Positions 52,310-61,911 of a stretch of DNA of 64,000 nt are shown piece after piece (position 1 is the first letter of the stretch; each line of letters opens with the position of its first letter). The stretch lies in assembly GCA_024640315.1 (NCBI GenBank), contig JAHEFF010000002.1:87995-151994 (forward strand). Direction: 5' to 3'. This stretch comes from Woeseiaceae bacterium (GTDB lineage Bacteria > Pseudomonadota > Gammaproteobacteria > Steroidobacterales > Woeseiaceae). The notes under the pieces are model-generated. The model worked only from the letters and a program-made list of their open reading frames with translations. It was not told where the DNA came from and ran no database searches. A program made the translations under genes and the position numbers.

Positions 52310-54160
52310 ATGAGCGCAGTAAAGGCATTGGCTAAATTTTTCTCGATGTTGTGGACCGGTGTTGACGGTCTGCGGAAAGTACTGCATCTGCTGATTCTGT
52401 TATTCATCTTTTCCATTATCATCAGCGCGCTTTCGTCGTCGACGCCTGTCGTTCCACGCAGTGCCGCGCTGGTCATCAAACCAGCAGGCCGTTTGGTAGA
52501 GCAACTTTCCGGAGAACCGTTTGATCGGGCAGTGGCTGAACTCATGGGTAACGCGCAGCCAGAAACGCTGCTGCAGGATATTGTCGATGGACTTCGCTTC
52601 GCCAAAGATGATGACCGTATCACGTCTGTCTTGCTTGACCTTTCGGCGATGCCAGGTGGAGGTTTGAGCAAGTTGAAGAGAATTGGTGACGCCATCGATG
52701 ATTTTCAGCAATCAGGAAAGCTGGTTATTGCGAGAGCGGATTATTACGGCCAGGGCAGTTACTATCTCGCATCCCGCGCGGACGAAATCTATATGCATCC
52801 GGAAGGTGCTTTGCTCCTGTACGGATTCGGCGCCTATCTGAATTATTACAAAGCAGCGATTGATACGCTAAAGATCGACTGGAATATCTTCCGTGTCGGT
52901 ACTTACAAGTCGGCAGTCGAGCCTTTTATGCGTAACGATATGTCAGACGCCGACAGATACGCATTAAGCGAGCTGATCGATCAGCTTTGGGCCCTGTACA
53001 AAGCAGATGTCGAAATGGCCCGGGGACTTGAAGAGGGTACCATCGACAATGTACTTGAAGATCTTGTTGCAGAAGTCAGGTCGACAAGCGGTCAGCTTGC
53101 TGAGATTGCGCTAAACAACGGATTTGTCGACGAGCTTTGGACGCGACAGCAGGTGCAGCAGCGACTGGTCGAGATTGCGGGTACGAATGGCGAAGATTCC
53201 GACTACCCGGTTGCGAATCTGGATGACTACCTGCAGCAAATGCGCCTGTTGAAAGGAGATGGTACGGCGGATGAGAACGTTGCAATAGTCATCGCATCCG
53301 GGGAAATGCTCAACGGAAGCCAGGCGCCGGGAACCATCGGTGGGGATTCGACGGCCAAACTTTTGCGCGAGGCCAGGCGGGATGACTCGGTCAAAGCGGT
53401 CGTACTTCGGGTGGACAGTCCAGGCGGCAGCACGTTTGCTTCAGCGGTCATAGCGGACGAGATCGAAGCGCTTCAGGAGAGTGGCAAGCCTGTTGTTGCT
53501 TCTATGAGCAGTGTTGCTGCGTCGGCCGGGTACGCGATCTCGATGGGTGCGGATCGCATCTTTTCTTCACCTTATACGATAACCGGATCCATTGGGATTT
53601 TCGGTATGTTTCCGACGTTTCAGCGATCTTTGGAGACTCTCGGAATTTCGACCGACGGCGTTGGCACAACGCCATGGGCGGGTCAGCTTCGCGCCGATCG
53701 TGAACTATCCGAGGAGATCAAGACAATATTCCAGTTGTCGATAAACGAAGGCTATGACCATTTCATAACCGGTGTATCAGACAGTCGCGGGATGTCGAAG
53801 GAGGTCGTAGACAGCATTGCACAGGGTCGGGTATGGACCGGCGAAGATGCTCTTGCAAACGGCCTGGTTGATGAGTTTGGTGAGCTCGAAGACGCAATCG
53901 CTGCGGCTGCCGAACTCGCAGAGTTGGAAGAAGATGAATACGGACATAAACTCATAGAGCCGGAGATTGATCCTGGTGAGCAGCTCTTACTGGACTTGTT
54001 GGGTGGTGCGAAGTCCTGGGGGTTCGACGCAAGTCGTCTGAGCCAACCGCGACCGGCGATCGCCCGGGCCGCCGATGTGCTTGAGGATGCGTTATCACCA
54101 TTAACCCGTTTCAACGATCCAATGGGCATTTACTCACATTGTTTTTGCGTTTTTGAGTAA
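52310..54160 (+). CDS. sppA: Signal peptide peptidase SppA, 67 kDa type
   Basis: 616 residues: membrane anchor (~25-42) and tandem ClpP-fold repeats. The catalytic Lys200 is in RVGTYKSAVEPF and Ser405 in SSVAASAGYAIS, equivalent to the E. coli Lys209/Ser409 pair. It clears signal-peptide remnants from the inner membrane. The final ~40 residues (LTRFNDPMGIYSHCFC) are typical. Confidence 0.95.
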   Translation: MSAVKALAKFFSMLWTGVDGLRKVLHLLILLFIFSIIISALSSSTPVVPRSAALVIKPAGRLVEQLSGEPFDRAVAELMGNAQPETLLQDIVDGLRFAKDDDRITSVLLDLSAMPGGGLSKLKRIGDAIDDFQQSGKLVIARADYYGQGSYYLASRADEIYMHPEGALLLYGFGAYLNYYKAAIDTLKIDWNIFRVGTYKSAVEPFMRNDMSDADRYALSELIDQLWALYKADVEMARGLEEGTIDNVLEDLVAEVRSTSGQLAEIALNNGFVDELWTRQQVQQRLVEIAGTNGEDSDYPVANLDDYLQQMRLLKGDGTADENVAIVIASGEMLNGSQAPGTIGGDSTAKLLREARRDDSVKAVVLRVDSPGGSTFASAVIADEIEALQESGKPVVASMSSVAASAGYAISMGADRIFSSPYTITGSIGIFGMFPTFQRSLETLGISTDGVGTTPWAGQLRADRELSEEIKTIFQLSINEGYDHFITGVSDSRGMSKEVVDSIAQGRVWTGEDALANGLVDEFGELEDAIAAAAELAELEEDEYGHKLIEPEIDPGEQLLLDLLGGAKSWGFDASRLSQPRPAIARAADVLEDALSPLTRFNDPMGIYSHCFCVFE

Positions 54161-54161
54161 A

Positions 54162-55187
54162 TTAATCCCAACTGAGAATGATCTTTCCGGACTGACCTGA
54201 CTCCATCAGGTCAAAAGCTTCCTGGTAATCTTCGACTGGAAATCGATGCGTAATGAGCGGATCGATGTTAAGACCGCTCTGCAACATACTGGACATTTTG
54301 TACCAGGTTTCAAACATCTCCCGGCCGTAAATTCCTTTGATGATCAGTCCCTTGAAAATCACTTGGTTCCAATCGATCGCCATGTCGTTGGGCGGGATTC
54401 CGAGAAGGGCGACCTTGCCACCGTGGTGCATCGTCCGCAGCAAATCGCGAAATGCGGCGGGGTTGCCGGACATCTCCATGCCGACATCGAACCCTTCCTC
54501 CATACCCAGGTCATTCATCGTTTGATCAATTGAACCGGATGTGACATTCAGCGCGACAGATGCGCCCATCCTTTTCGCCAGCCTCAGGCGGTAATCATTC
54601 ACGTCTGTGATGACGATGTGCCTTGCGCCTGCATACCGTGCGATGGCAACGGCCATAATCCCGATAGGTCCGGCGCCGGTGATCAGGACGTCCTCGCCAA
54701 CCAGGTCAAAAGAAAGCGCAGTATGTGTCGCGTTGCCGAATGGATCGAGAATAGCTGCCATATCATCAGTGATGACATCAGGAAGCTTGAAAATGTTGAA
54801 TGCGGGAACGGCGATGTAATCAGCAAAGGCGCCCGCTCGGTTAACCCCGATGCCCACAGCGCTGCGGCACAAATGTCGCCTGCCGGCACGGCAGTTTCGG
54901 CAAAATCCGCAGGTGACGTGGCCTTCGGCTGAAACCCGGTCGCCGACTTCATAGCCTTTGACTTCTATGCCCGTCTCGACGATTTCCCCGGAAAACTCAT
55001 GTCCCACTGTCATCGGCACCGGAATCGTCTTTTGCGCCCAGTCATCCCACTGATAGATGTGGATATCTGTTCCGCAAATGGCCGTTTTGTGGACTTTAAT
55101 CAGTACATCATTGTGGCCAATAGTCGGTTTTTTGGCTTTTTCCAGCCAGATACCGCGTTCTGATTTAGCTTTGACGAGTGCCCGCAT
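54162..55187 (-). CDS. tdh: L-threonine 3-dehydrogenase
   Basis: 341 residues, zinc MDR family. [10 protein letters not shown] and GHEFSGEIV hold catalytic zinc ligands, [15 protein letters not shown] the structural zinc, and [17 protein letters not shown] the NAD site. It oxidises threonine to 2-amino-3-ketobutyrate for Kbl. Same length as E. coli Tdh. Downstream of kbl, eight bases apart. Confidence 0.97.
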   Translation of the reverse strand: MRALVKAKSERGIWLEKAKKPTIGHNDVLIKVHKTAICGTDIHIYQWDDWAQKTIPVPMTVGHEFSGEIVETGIEVKGYEVGDRVSAEGHVTCGFCRNCRAGRRHLCRSAVGIGVNRAGAFADYIAVPAFNIFKLPDVITDDMAAILDPFGNATHTALSFDLVGEDVLITGAGPIGIMAVAIARYAGARHIVITDVNDYRLRLAKRMGASVALNVTSGSIDQTMNDLGMEEGFDVGMEMSGNPAAFRDLLRTMHHGGKVALLGIPPNDMAIDWNQVIFKGLIIKGIYGREMFETWYKMSSMLQSGLNIDPLITHRFPVEDYQEAFDLMESGQSGKIILSWD

Positions 55188-55195
55188 ATTGGTGC

Positions 55196-56395
55196 TCAGT
55201 GTAATACGCCCAGTTCGCGACCGACAGTACCGAAGGCGGCGATGGCCTTGTCCAGATGTTTGCGAGTAAGGCCGGCCGACATTTGTGTCCTGATTCGTGC
55301 CTGGCCCTGCGGCACCACAGGAAAAGCGAAACCGACGACATAAATGCCGTGATCCAGAAGTTTGTCGGCCATCTCGGTGGCTACGCGCGCGTCGCCGAGC
55401 ATGACCGGAATGATCGGGTGCTCCCCGGCCTTAAGCTCGAATCCGAGTTCAGTCATGCCCGAGCGAAAATAGGCCGCATTCTCGTGTAATCGTGTGCGCA
55501 AGCTGTCGTCGCTCTCCAGGAGGTCCAGCACAGCAATCGACGTTGCCGCGATCGCGGGAGCAACGGAATTTGAAAACAGGTACGGGCGGGAGCGCTGTCT
55601 CAGCCAGCCGACAATTTCCTTGCGCCCGGACGTAAATCCACCGGATGCGCCGCCAAGCGCTTTGCCGAGCGTCCCTGAAATAATGTCGATACGCCCCATG
55701 ACGTCGCGGTATTCATGCGTTCCTTTGCCATTCTTTCCAAGGAAGCCGCTGGCATGACAGTCATCGATCATGGTCATGGCGTCGTAGCGGTCGGCCAGGT
55801 CGCAAATGTCCTGCAGGTTTGCGATGGTTCCGTCCATCGAGAAGACTCCGTCAGTGACGATCAGTTTCTGGCGGCATTCAGCGGCGCTTTTCAGATTCGT
55901 TTCAAGGTCGTCCATATCGTCGTTCTTGTAACGGAAGCGCTGCGCCTTCGACAGCCGTATGCCGTCGATGATGCTGGCATGGTTTAGCGCATCGCTGATC
56001 ACCGCGTCTTTGTCGGTCAAAATCGTTTCGAACAGCCCGCCATTGGCATCGAAACACGACGGGTAAAGGATCGTATCCTCCGTACCGAGAAAATTGCTGA
56101 TCCGCGCTTCCAGTTCCTTGTGAATCGTCTGAGTGCCGCAAATAAAGCGTACCGAGGCCATACCATAGCCAAATTCATCAAGCGCCTTGTGTGCAGCCGC
56201 AATGACGGTGGGGTGATTGGCAAGCCCGAGGTAGTTGTTTGCGCAAAGATTCAGTACTTCCGTCACTTCGCCGTTGCGGCGCACGTCGATGGCAGCCTGT
56301 TGCGGCCCGGCAATAAGTCTCTCCTGCTTGAAAAGACCCTGTTCTCTGAGTGCTTCTGTTTGTTTGGCAAGTGCGGTCAGGAATTCGGTAGGCAC
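55196..56395 (-). CDS. kbl: 2-amino-3-ketobutyrate CoA ligase (glycine C-acetyltransferase)
   Basis: 399 residues from GTG 56395 (E. coli 398). The PLP Lys is in [26 protein letters not shown] and [11 protein letters not shown] are family marks. It cleaves the Tdh product to glycine and acetyl-CoA. The open frame to 56425 adds ten residues without support. Divergent from hslR, 64 bases between starts. Confidence 0.96.
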   Translation of the reverse strand: MPTEFLTALAKQTEALREQGLFKQERLIAGPQQAAIDVRRNGEVTEVLNLCANNYLGLANHPTVIAAAHKALDEFGYGMASVRFICGTQTIHKELEARISNFLGTEDTILYPSCFDANGGLFETILTDKDAVISDALNHASIIDGIRLSKAQRFRYKNDDMDDLETNLKSAAECRQKLIVTDGVFSMDGTIANLQDICDLADRYDAMTMIDDCHASGFLGKNGKGTHEYRDVMGRIDIISGTLGKALGGASGGFTSGRKEIVGWLRQRSRPYLFSNSVAPAIAATSIAVLDLLESDDSLRTRLHENAAYFRSGMTELGFELKAGEHPIIPVMLGDARVATEMADKLLDHGIYVVGFAFPVVPQGQARIRTQMSAGLTRKHLDKAIAAFGTVGRELGVLH

Positions 56396-56459
56396 GGGAT
56401 TGCTCTCAGTAACGAAAGGTCGCAAAGTATATCAGGACAACAACGGCCGACAGGTTCAA

Positions 56460-56852
56460 ATGAGCATTACCGGTGACGAAAAACTGCGCGTTGACAAGTG
56501 GTTGTGGTTCACGCGTTTCTACAAGAACCGTGCCCTGGCTGCAAAGGCTGTGAGCGGTGGTCACGTCAGGATCAATGGAGCGCGGGCCAAGCCTTCCGCT
56601 AACGTAAAACCAGGAGATATCGTCGAACTGGTCAGAGACCAGCTTGCGTGGCGTTTCACGGTTGTGTCCGTTCCCGCCCGCCGGGGGCCAGCGTCCGGGA
56701 TGCGGCTTTGCTACGAGGAGGACGCTGCCGTATGCGCAGCGCGTCAGCAGATGATTGCTGGTCGGAAAATGGATCGCCTGCAAACGCCGAGAACGGATGG
56801 GCGACCGGATAAGCACACCCGGCGCAAGTTACGCGAACAACGATACAAGTAG
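56460..56852 (+). CDS. hslR: Ribosome-associated heat shock protein 15 (Hsp15)
   Basis: 130 residues. An S4 RNA-binding domain (LRVDKWLWFTRFYKNRALAAKAV, GHVRINGARAKPS) and a basic C-terminal tail (HTRRKLREQRYK). Hsp15 binds free 50S subunits with stalled nascent chains. ATG 56460 has AGG upstream and matches the family start; the frame is open upstream into kbl. Confidence 0.93.
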   Translation: MSITGDEKLRVDKWLWFTRFYKNRALAAKAVSGGHVRINGARAKPSANVKPGDIVELVRDQLAWRFTVVSVPARRGPASGMRLCYEEDAAVCAARQQMIAGRKMDRLQTPRTDGRPDKHTRRKLREQRYK

Positions 56853-56864
56853 TTAACGACATAT

Positions 56865-57011
56865 TCACGCACCTGCGGCGTCGACGATCGACCCTCGAAA
56901 CTGTTCGAGCTGCGGTTTGAGCGTCGGTCGCGCCTTGCCTTTCAGGCGGCGTGTGATTTTGTATTTAAGGGTCAAGCGCAGTCGAATGGCTACACCGAGC
57001 CATTGCTTCAT
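56865..57011 (-). CDS. Possible short basic protein (48 residues)
   Basis: An ATG-started frame of 48 residues, [19 protein letters not shown] at the start and VDAAGA at the end, rich in Lys and Arg with a Pro-Thr-Leu-Lys-Pro centre. It lies 62 bases after sixA on the same strand and converges on hslR. Composition looks coding, and nothing else explains this 221-base gap, but the ribosome site is weak and I do not recognise a family. Confidence 0.35.
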   Translation of the reverse strand: MKQWLGVAIRLRLTLKYKITRRLKGKARPTLKPQLEQFRGSIVDAAGA

Positions 57012-57073
57012 CAGCTTCGAAAGCAGAAGAAACTACGCAGGTAAGTGCGCCTCGTTGGGCAGGTGCCTTGCCA

Positions 57074-57574
57074 CTAGTCCTGCCGCAAACGTTTCGGGAA
57101 GTCGTACTCGAGCAGCTTGACCGACTCGCGGATTCGCAAGTCCCAATCGTCCGAATCGATCAACATTGAAACGAACCCGGCGGTTGGTAAATTATCGGTC
57201 AGGTTCGGGATCAGGTCATTTGCCAGGTCTGTCAGGCCAGGATTGTGACCGACAAGCGTAATGCTGTTGAATCCCTCATCCTGGGCCGCTATGACGTCAT
57301 ACAGCCTGTTCAGGCCCGCATGATACAAGGCGGAGTCGCGTTGCAGAAACTCTATCGGGTAGGAGATCGTATTCGCCAGAATCTTTGCTGTCGCCCAGGT
57401 GCGAACGGCCGGGCTGCTCAGGATTAACGACGGCCGGATGCCGGCCGCTTTCATGCGTTCACCCATGATCGGCGCATCACGCTCGCCGCGCTTGTTCAGC
57501 GGACGATCACGATCCTTCAGGCCGGGGTGATCCCAGCTGGACTTGGCGTGGCGGAAGATCGTCAGTGTTTTCAT
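57074..57574 (-). CDS. SixA-like phosphohistidine phosphatase
   Basis: 166 residues of the histidine-phosphatase superfamily. FRHAKSSWDHP carries the RHG-type catalytic His (here RHA as in SixA), PLNKRGERDAP and VGHNPGLTDLA the second His. SixA-type enzymes dephosphorylate histidine on phosphotransfer domains or NPr. It follows sufT by 14 bases on the same strand. Confidence 0.85.
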   Translation of the reverse strand: MKTLTIFRHAKSSWDHPGLKDRDRPLNKRGERDAPIMGERMKAAGIRPSLILSSPAVRTWATAKILANTISYPIEFLQRDSALYHAGLNRLYDVIAAQDEGFNSITLVGHNPGLTDLANDLIPNLTDNLPTAGFVSMLIDSDDWDLRIRESVKLLEYDFPKRLRQD

Positions 57575-57588
57575 CGATGGATCGTATT

Positions 57589-58140
57589 TTACATCAATCC
57601 GGTCTGTAACCTCGCCTCATCGGACATCATGCTTTGATTCCATGGCGGGTCGAATACCAGCTCAACTCTCACGTCTGCGACCGTTGGTATAACGGCGATT
57701 TTTTCCTGTGCATCCTGCACCAGGATCTCGCCCATTCCGCAGCCTGGGGCGGTCAGTGTCATGTCGACATTGATCGACCGCTGGCCGTCTGGAAGCGGTG
57801 TCACTTCACAGCGATAAATCAGGCCCAGGTCAACGATATTGACAGGAATTTCCGGATCAAAACACGTTCGGAGCTGGTTCCAGATCACTTCTTCAATATC
57901 GGAGTCTGTCGCGTTCTCCGGAATGGCAGGCGGCGGCTCCGGGTCTTTGCCCAGCGCATCTGCATCAGCGCCAGCAATGCGAAAGAGGTTGCCTTCAACG
58001 TACACAGTGAAGCTTCCGCCGAGGGCTTGCGTGATAAACCCGGGAGTACCTTCGCGCAAGGTCAGCGTTTCGCCGACAGGAATAATGACCGCCGAAACAT
58101 CGCGCTCAAGGGTGAAAGGTTCGTTGGTATGTCCAAACAT
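57589..58140 (-). CDS. sufT: Fe-S assembly protein SufT
   Basis: 183 residues. The N-terminal part (VIIPVGETLTLREGTPGFITQALGGSFTV) marks SufT rather than other DUF59 proteins; DUF59/MIP18 follows with DPEIPVNIVDLGLIY, and MTLTAPGCGMGEIL has the conserved Cys. It helps mature Fe-S proteins. Lies after sufU. Confidence 0.94.
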   Translation of the reverse strand: MFGHTNEPFTLERDVSAVIIPVGETLTLREGTPGFITQALGGSFTVYVEGNLFRIAGADADALGKDPEPPPAIPENATDSDIEEVIWNQLRTCFDPEIPVNIVDLGLIYRCEVTPLPDGQRSINVDMTLTAPGCGMGEILVQDAQEKIAVIPTVADVRVELVFDPPWNQSMMSDEARLQTGLM

Positions 58141-58145
58141 GCGAA

Positions 58146-58619
58146 TTACTCCGTCGTCGCAGGTTGTTTGTCGTCATGAATCGCGGCATTCAAAGCACGC
58201 CATGCGAGCGTTGCGCATTTGACCCTGGAGGGAAATTCCCTGACGCCCTGGAGCGCAGCCAGCTTGCCAAGCTGGACGTCTGCTGGGTCTTTTTGTTGTC
58301 CTGCCAATGCGGCTAAAACGGCGTCGACATAACTCAATGCAGAGTCCGTTGTCAGCCCAATAACGGTTTCGGTCAGCAACGACGCCGAGGCAACGGAAAT
58401 AGCGCAGCCTGAGCCCTCAAAACTGGCGTCGCTAATGACTCCGTCATCTTTTATCTTCAGATAGACCTTTAGCTTGTCACCACACAACGGGTTAATTCCC
58501 TCAGCCCGATTGGATGCGTCGTCCAGCTTGCCGAAGTGACGTGGGCTGCGGGCATGATCGAGGATCAGGTCGCGGTAGAGCTCGCGCAATTCTTCCTGTA
58601 AGGGTGCTGCCGCGGTCAT
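58146..58619 (-). CDS. sufU: Fe-S scaffold / sulfurtransferase SufU
   Basis: 157 residues, U-type. Conserved Cys in NPLCGDKL, SGCAISVASAS and KCATLAWRAL, with the ~20-residue SufU insertion. In other bacteria SufU is a Zn-dependent sulfur acceptor for SufS. It overlaps sufS (ATGA); the frame upstream to 58751 lies inside sufS. This SUF operon thus uses SufU instead of SufE. Confidence 0.93.
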   Translation of the reverse strand: MTAAAPLQEELRELYRDLILDHARSPRHFGKLDDASNRAEGINPLCGDKLKVYLKIKDDGVISDASFEGSGCAISVASASLLTETVIGLTTDSALSYVDAVLAALAGQQKDPADVQLGKLAALQGVREFPSRVKCATLAWRALNAAIHDDKQPATTE

Positions 58620-59872
58620 TTTTTGAATATCTTCTTCGCGACCAGCAAAGCTTCGGTGAGCCGATCTACATCGTCTCTGTTGTTGTACAAAGCCAGCGAT
58701 GCGCGGGCCGTTCCCGGTATACTGAAATGCTCCATGACGGGCATAGCACAATGGTGCCCGGTTCTTATGGCGACGCCTTTGTGATCCAGAATCGTGCCCA
58801 GATCGTGTGGGTGAATGTCATCGAGCAGGAATGACTGAACGCTGGCCTTCTTGTCAGCAGTGCCGATAAGGCGTATCCCGTCAATCTTGTCGAGTTCGGC
58901 CATCATATAGGCGAGAATCTCGCTCTCATGACGTTCGATCAGCGCCATGCCGATCGATTCGAGATACCCGATCGCGGCACCAAGACCGATCGCGCCTGAA
59001 ATGTTCGGTGTACCGGCTTCAAACTTGTAAGGCAGCTCGTTGTAAGTCGTGCCGGCGAAGCTGACTTCGAGAATCATATCTCCACCACCTTGCCAGGGCG
59101 GCATCGCGTCCAGCTTCGCTTCCTTTCCGTAGAGAATGCCGATGCCCGTCGGGCCGAACATCTTGTGTCCGGAAAGTGCGTAAAAGTCGCAATCGAGTTC
59201 CTGTACGTCGACCGGCATGTGAGGTACGGCCTGAGCGCCATCGACGAGTACCGGTATGTCAAAGCGCCGGGCGTTGCTGATGATTTCCCTGAGGGGGTTG
59301 ATTGATCCAAGCGCATTCGATACGTGTGCAATGGCCAGCATCCTAACGCGCTCGTCAAGCTGCGCGATAAGTTCATCAGTTTTGAGTTGCCCTTTACCGT
59401 CGATCGGCGCGACGACCAGTTCGGCACCGGTCTGCTCGCATACCTGTTGCCACGGGACGATATTGGAGTGGTGCTCCATGTGAGTGATGAGGATGCGGTC
59501 GCCGGGCTTGAGTGTTGGTCGGGAAAAGCTCTGTGCGACGAGATTGACGGCCTCGGTGGTGCCGCGTGTAAAAATAATCTCGTTCCGGGTGTTCGCATTG
59601 ATAAATGATTGTGCCCGGTCACGGGCACCCTCATAGGCTTCAGTTGCACGATGGCTCAGCGTGTGAACACCCCGGTGAACATTCGCGTGATCGTGGGCCT
59701 GGTATTCTGCTACTGCACTAATGACTGCTGAGGGTGGCTGAGATGAAGCAGCGCTATCCAGGTAGACGAGTGAGTGCCCGTTAACTTCCTGGTCAAGGGC
59801 AGGGAAGTCGCTGCGGCAATCGCGGAGACCGGAGGTAACGGGTTTGGCGAGTTTCTGGCTATGCTCGTTCAT
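58616..59872 (-). CDS. sufS: Cysteine desulfurase SufS
   Basis: 418 residues, group II PLP desulfurase. PLP Lys in ALSGHKMFGPTGIG, active-site Cys in RTGHHCAMPVM, and THMEHHSNIVPWQQ. It produces persulfide for SufU. The start overlaps the sufD stop. Confidence 0.96.
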   Translation of the reverse strand: MNEHSQKLAKPVTSGLRDCRSDFPALDQEVNGHSLVYLDSAASSQPPSAVISAVAEYQAHDHANVHRGVHTLSHRATEAYEGARDRAQSFINANTRNEIIFTRGTTEAVNLVAQSFSRPTLKPGDRILITHMEHHSNIVPWQQVCEQTGAELVVAPIDGKGQLKTDELIAQLDERVRMLAIAHVSNALGSINPLREIISNARRFDIPVLVDGAQAVPHMPVDVQELDCDFYALSGHKMFGPTGIGILYGKEAKLDAMPPWQGGGDMILEVSFAGTTYNELPYKFEAGTPNISGAIGLGAAIGYLESIGMALIERHESEILAYMMAELDKIDGIRLIGTADKKASVQSFLLDDIHPHDLGTILDHKGVAIRTGHHCAMPVMEHFSIPGTARASLALYNNRDDVDRLTEALLVAKKIFKK

Positions 59873-61149
59873 TGTTTCGCGTCAATCAGATTGGCAAGTC
59901 GCTGATCCAGCACATCGGCAAGATAGTCATGACATTCGGCAACCGCGAGCGTGCTCAGGGTACCGGCCGCAAATGCGCGGGTTATTATTCTCCGTGCATG
60001 GTCCAGTCCGAGTCCGCGCGTTCGCAGGTAGAAGAGTGCCGTCTCGTCGAGCTGTCCAACTGTTGCACCATGTGCGCATTTGACATCGTCAGCGTAAATC
60101 TCCAATTCCGGTTTGGTGTCGATTTCCGCGCGGTCAGAAAGTAGCAGGTTGTGATTCGACTGGCGTGAATCGGTACCGTCGGCACCCGGCGAGACGATTA
60201 CTTTGCCATTGAAAACGCATCGCGACCTGCCAGACAAAATCCCCCGATACTCTTCTTCGCTCGTCGAAGGACCAACTCCGTGCACGATGCTGGTGTGATT
60301 GTCGATATGCTGGTCACCAGCGGCGAGGTAAAGGCCATTCAGGTTGACCGAAGCACCTTCGCCTGTAATCTCTGCGTTAACATCATTTCTCGTCAGAGCG
60401 CCGCCGAGGTCGAAGCTGTTGTGATTGAAATTGGAATCACGACGCAGCTTCGCGCTTAGCTTATTGACGCTGACGTGCGCTTCATCGCGGTTTTGTATGC
60501 GAACGTGATCGAGAGTGGCCCCGTCTGCCAGGTCTGCTTCAAATATTGAGTTGGTGAATTGCCGGCCGGCCTCAGACGACAGACAGCATTCAACGATCCG
60601 TAAATGCGAATTCTCCCCGCTATCAATCATGACGCGCGTCTGTGACATTGCGTTTTCAGGGTTGTCGATGATCAGGATGCCAATCGGCTTGTCCGGAACT
60701 GCGCCGGGCTCTGCCCTGACATAAAGGCCGTCACGCAGGAGCGCTGTGTTGAAGACGGACATTGCGTCGGCACCTTCGAGCGGGCGATGCCCTTGTTCTG
60801 CAATCCGCGAGACTCTGATGCCGTCGACATCAGGCAGATTTGAATCGACAAATCCGTCGCGCAGGATAATCCAGTACGCGTCAATTCTGTTTTGCACTGC
60901 CGCGATGAGGTTGCCGGTCCTTGAATCGCTTTCTTGTCCGCCGTTCGCGACGTAGGCGTCGAGCCATTCATTTCCCAGCTCAGCAGCGACCGACAGGTTC
61001 GTGTATTTCCAGTCCTCCTGCCCGACTGTGGGGAAGCCCAGTTCTGCGAAGCGAAACGCTGCGGCACGGCGTGCCTCGGCCAACTTATCACCCGGCATTG
61101 CCTCAACAACAGCGAGTAACATGTCCTGGTTTATTGCTGTCGCGCTCAT
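59869..61149 (-). CDS. sufD: Fe-S cluster assembly protein SufD
   Basis: 426 residues with FPTVGQEDWKYTNL near the N terminus and the SufD beta-helix ending in CAHGATVGQLDETALFYLRTRG. It forms the SufBC2D scaffold. ATG 61149 overlaps the sufC stop (ATGA). Confidence 0.95.
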   Translation of the reverse strand: MSATAINQDMLLAVVEAMPGDKLAEARRAAAFRFAELGFPTVGQEDWKYTNLSVAAELGNEWLDAYVANGGQESDSRTGNLIAAVQNRIDAYWIILRDGFVDSNLPDVDGIRVSRIAEQGHRPLEGADAMSVFNTALLRDGLYVRAEPGAVPDKPIGILIIDNPENAMSQTRVMIDSGENSHLRIVECCLSSEAGRQFTNSIFEADLADGATLDHVRIQNRDEAHVSVNKLSAKLRRDSNFNHNSFDLGGALTRNDVNAEITGEGASVNLNGLYLAAGDQHIDNHTSIVHGVGPSTSEEEYRGILSGRSRCVFNGKVIVSPGADGTDSRQSNHNLLLSDRAEIDTKPELEIYADDVKCAHGATVGQLDETALFYLRTRGLGLDHARRIITRAFAAGTLSTLAVAECHDYLADVLDQRLANLIDAKQ

Positions 61150-61898
61150 GCGCTCGCTGCCTCCACGACCCACTCATACCCCCTGTCTTCCAGCTCAAGC
61201 GCCAACGATTTGTCACCGGAGCGAATAATTTGACCGCCGGATAAAACGTGGACGTAGTCCGGTTCAATGTAATCGAGCAGGCGCTGATAGTGAGTAACAA
61301 GAACGATTGCCCGCTCCGGGTCGCGCAGCGAGTTTACCCCGTTGGCAACTGCTTTAAGGGCATCGATGTCCAGCCCGGAGTCGGTCTCGTCAAGTATGGC
61401 AAGGCTCGGCTCGAGCATGGCCATTTGCAGAATCTCGTTGCGCTTTTTTTCTCCGCCAGAGAATCCTTCGTTCACGCCGCGATTGAGGAAAACCGGGTCC
61501 ATGCCGAGCATGGTCATCTTTTCGCGAGCGAGTTTGAGGAACTCAAACGCATCGATTTCATCCATTCCGTGATGTTTACGTTTTGCGTTGACCGCGGCTT
61601 TCAACAGGTAGGCGTTGTTGACGCCCGGGATCTCAACCGGGTATTGAAAGCCGAGAAATATCCCTTCTCGAGCTCGCTCCTCCGGATCGAGATCCAGCAA
61701 GTCCTTGCCCAGGAATTCCACCGCGCCGCTGGTAACTTCATAATCGGCATGCCCGGCAATAACCTGGGCGAGCGTGCTCTTGCCGGAACCATTTGGCCCC
61801 ATGATGGCGTGCACCTCGCCGGCCTTCACCGAGAGGTTGAGTCCGGTCAGTATTTCCTTGCCGCCTATGCTGGCTTTTAAATTTTTGACTTCTAACAT
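61146..61898 (-). CDS. sufC: Fe-S cluster assembly ATPase SufC
   Basis: 250 residues, ABC-type ATPase: Walker A GPNGSGKST, signature FSGGEKKRNEILQMA, Walker B LAILDETDSGLD. It drives SufBC2D conformational change. ATG 61898 with GTGGAA upstream is chosen over GTG 61907. Confidence 0.96.
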   Translation of the reverse strand: MLEVKNLKASIGGKEILTGLNLSVKAGEVHAIMGPNGSGKSTLAQVIAGHADYEVTSGAVEFLGKDLLDLDPEERAREGIFLGFQYPVEIPGVNNAYLLKAAVNAKRKHHGMDEIDAFEFLKLAREKMTMLGMDPVFLNRGVNEGFSGGEKKRNEILQMAMLEPSLAILDETDSGLDIDALKAVANGVNSLRDPERAIVLVTHYQRLLDYIEPDYVHVLSGGQIIRSGDKSLALELEDRGYEWVVEAASA

Positions 61899-61911
61899 TG
61901 TTTCCACTCGC

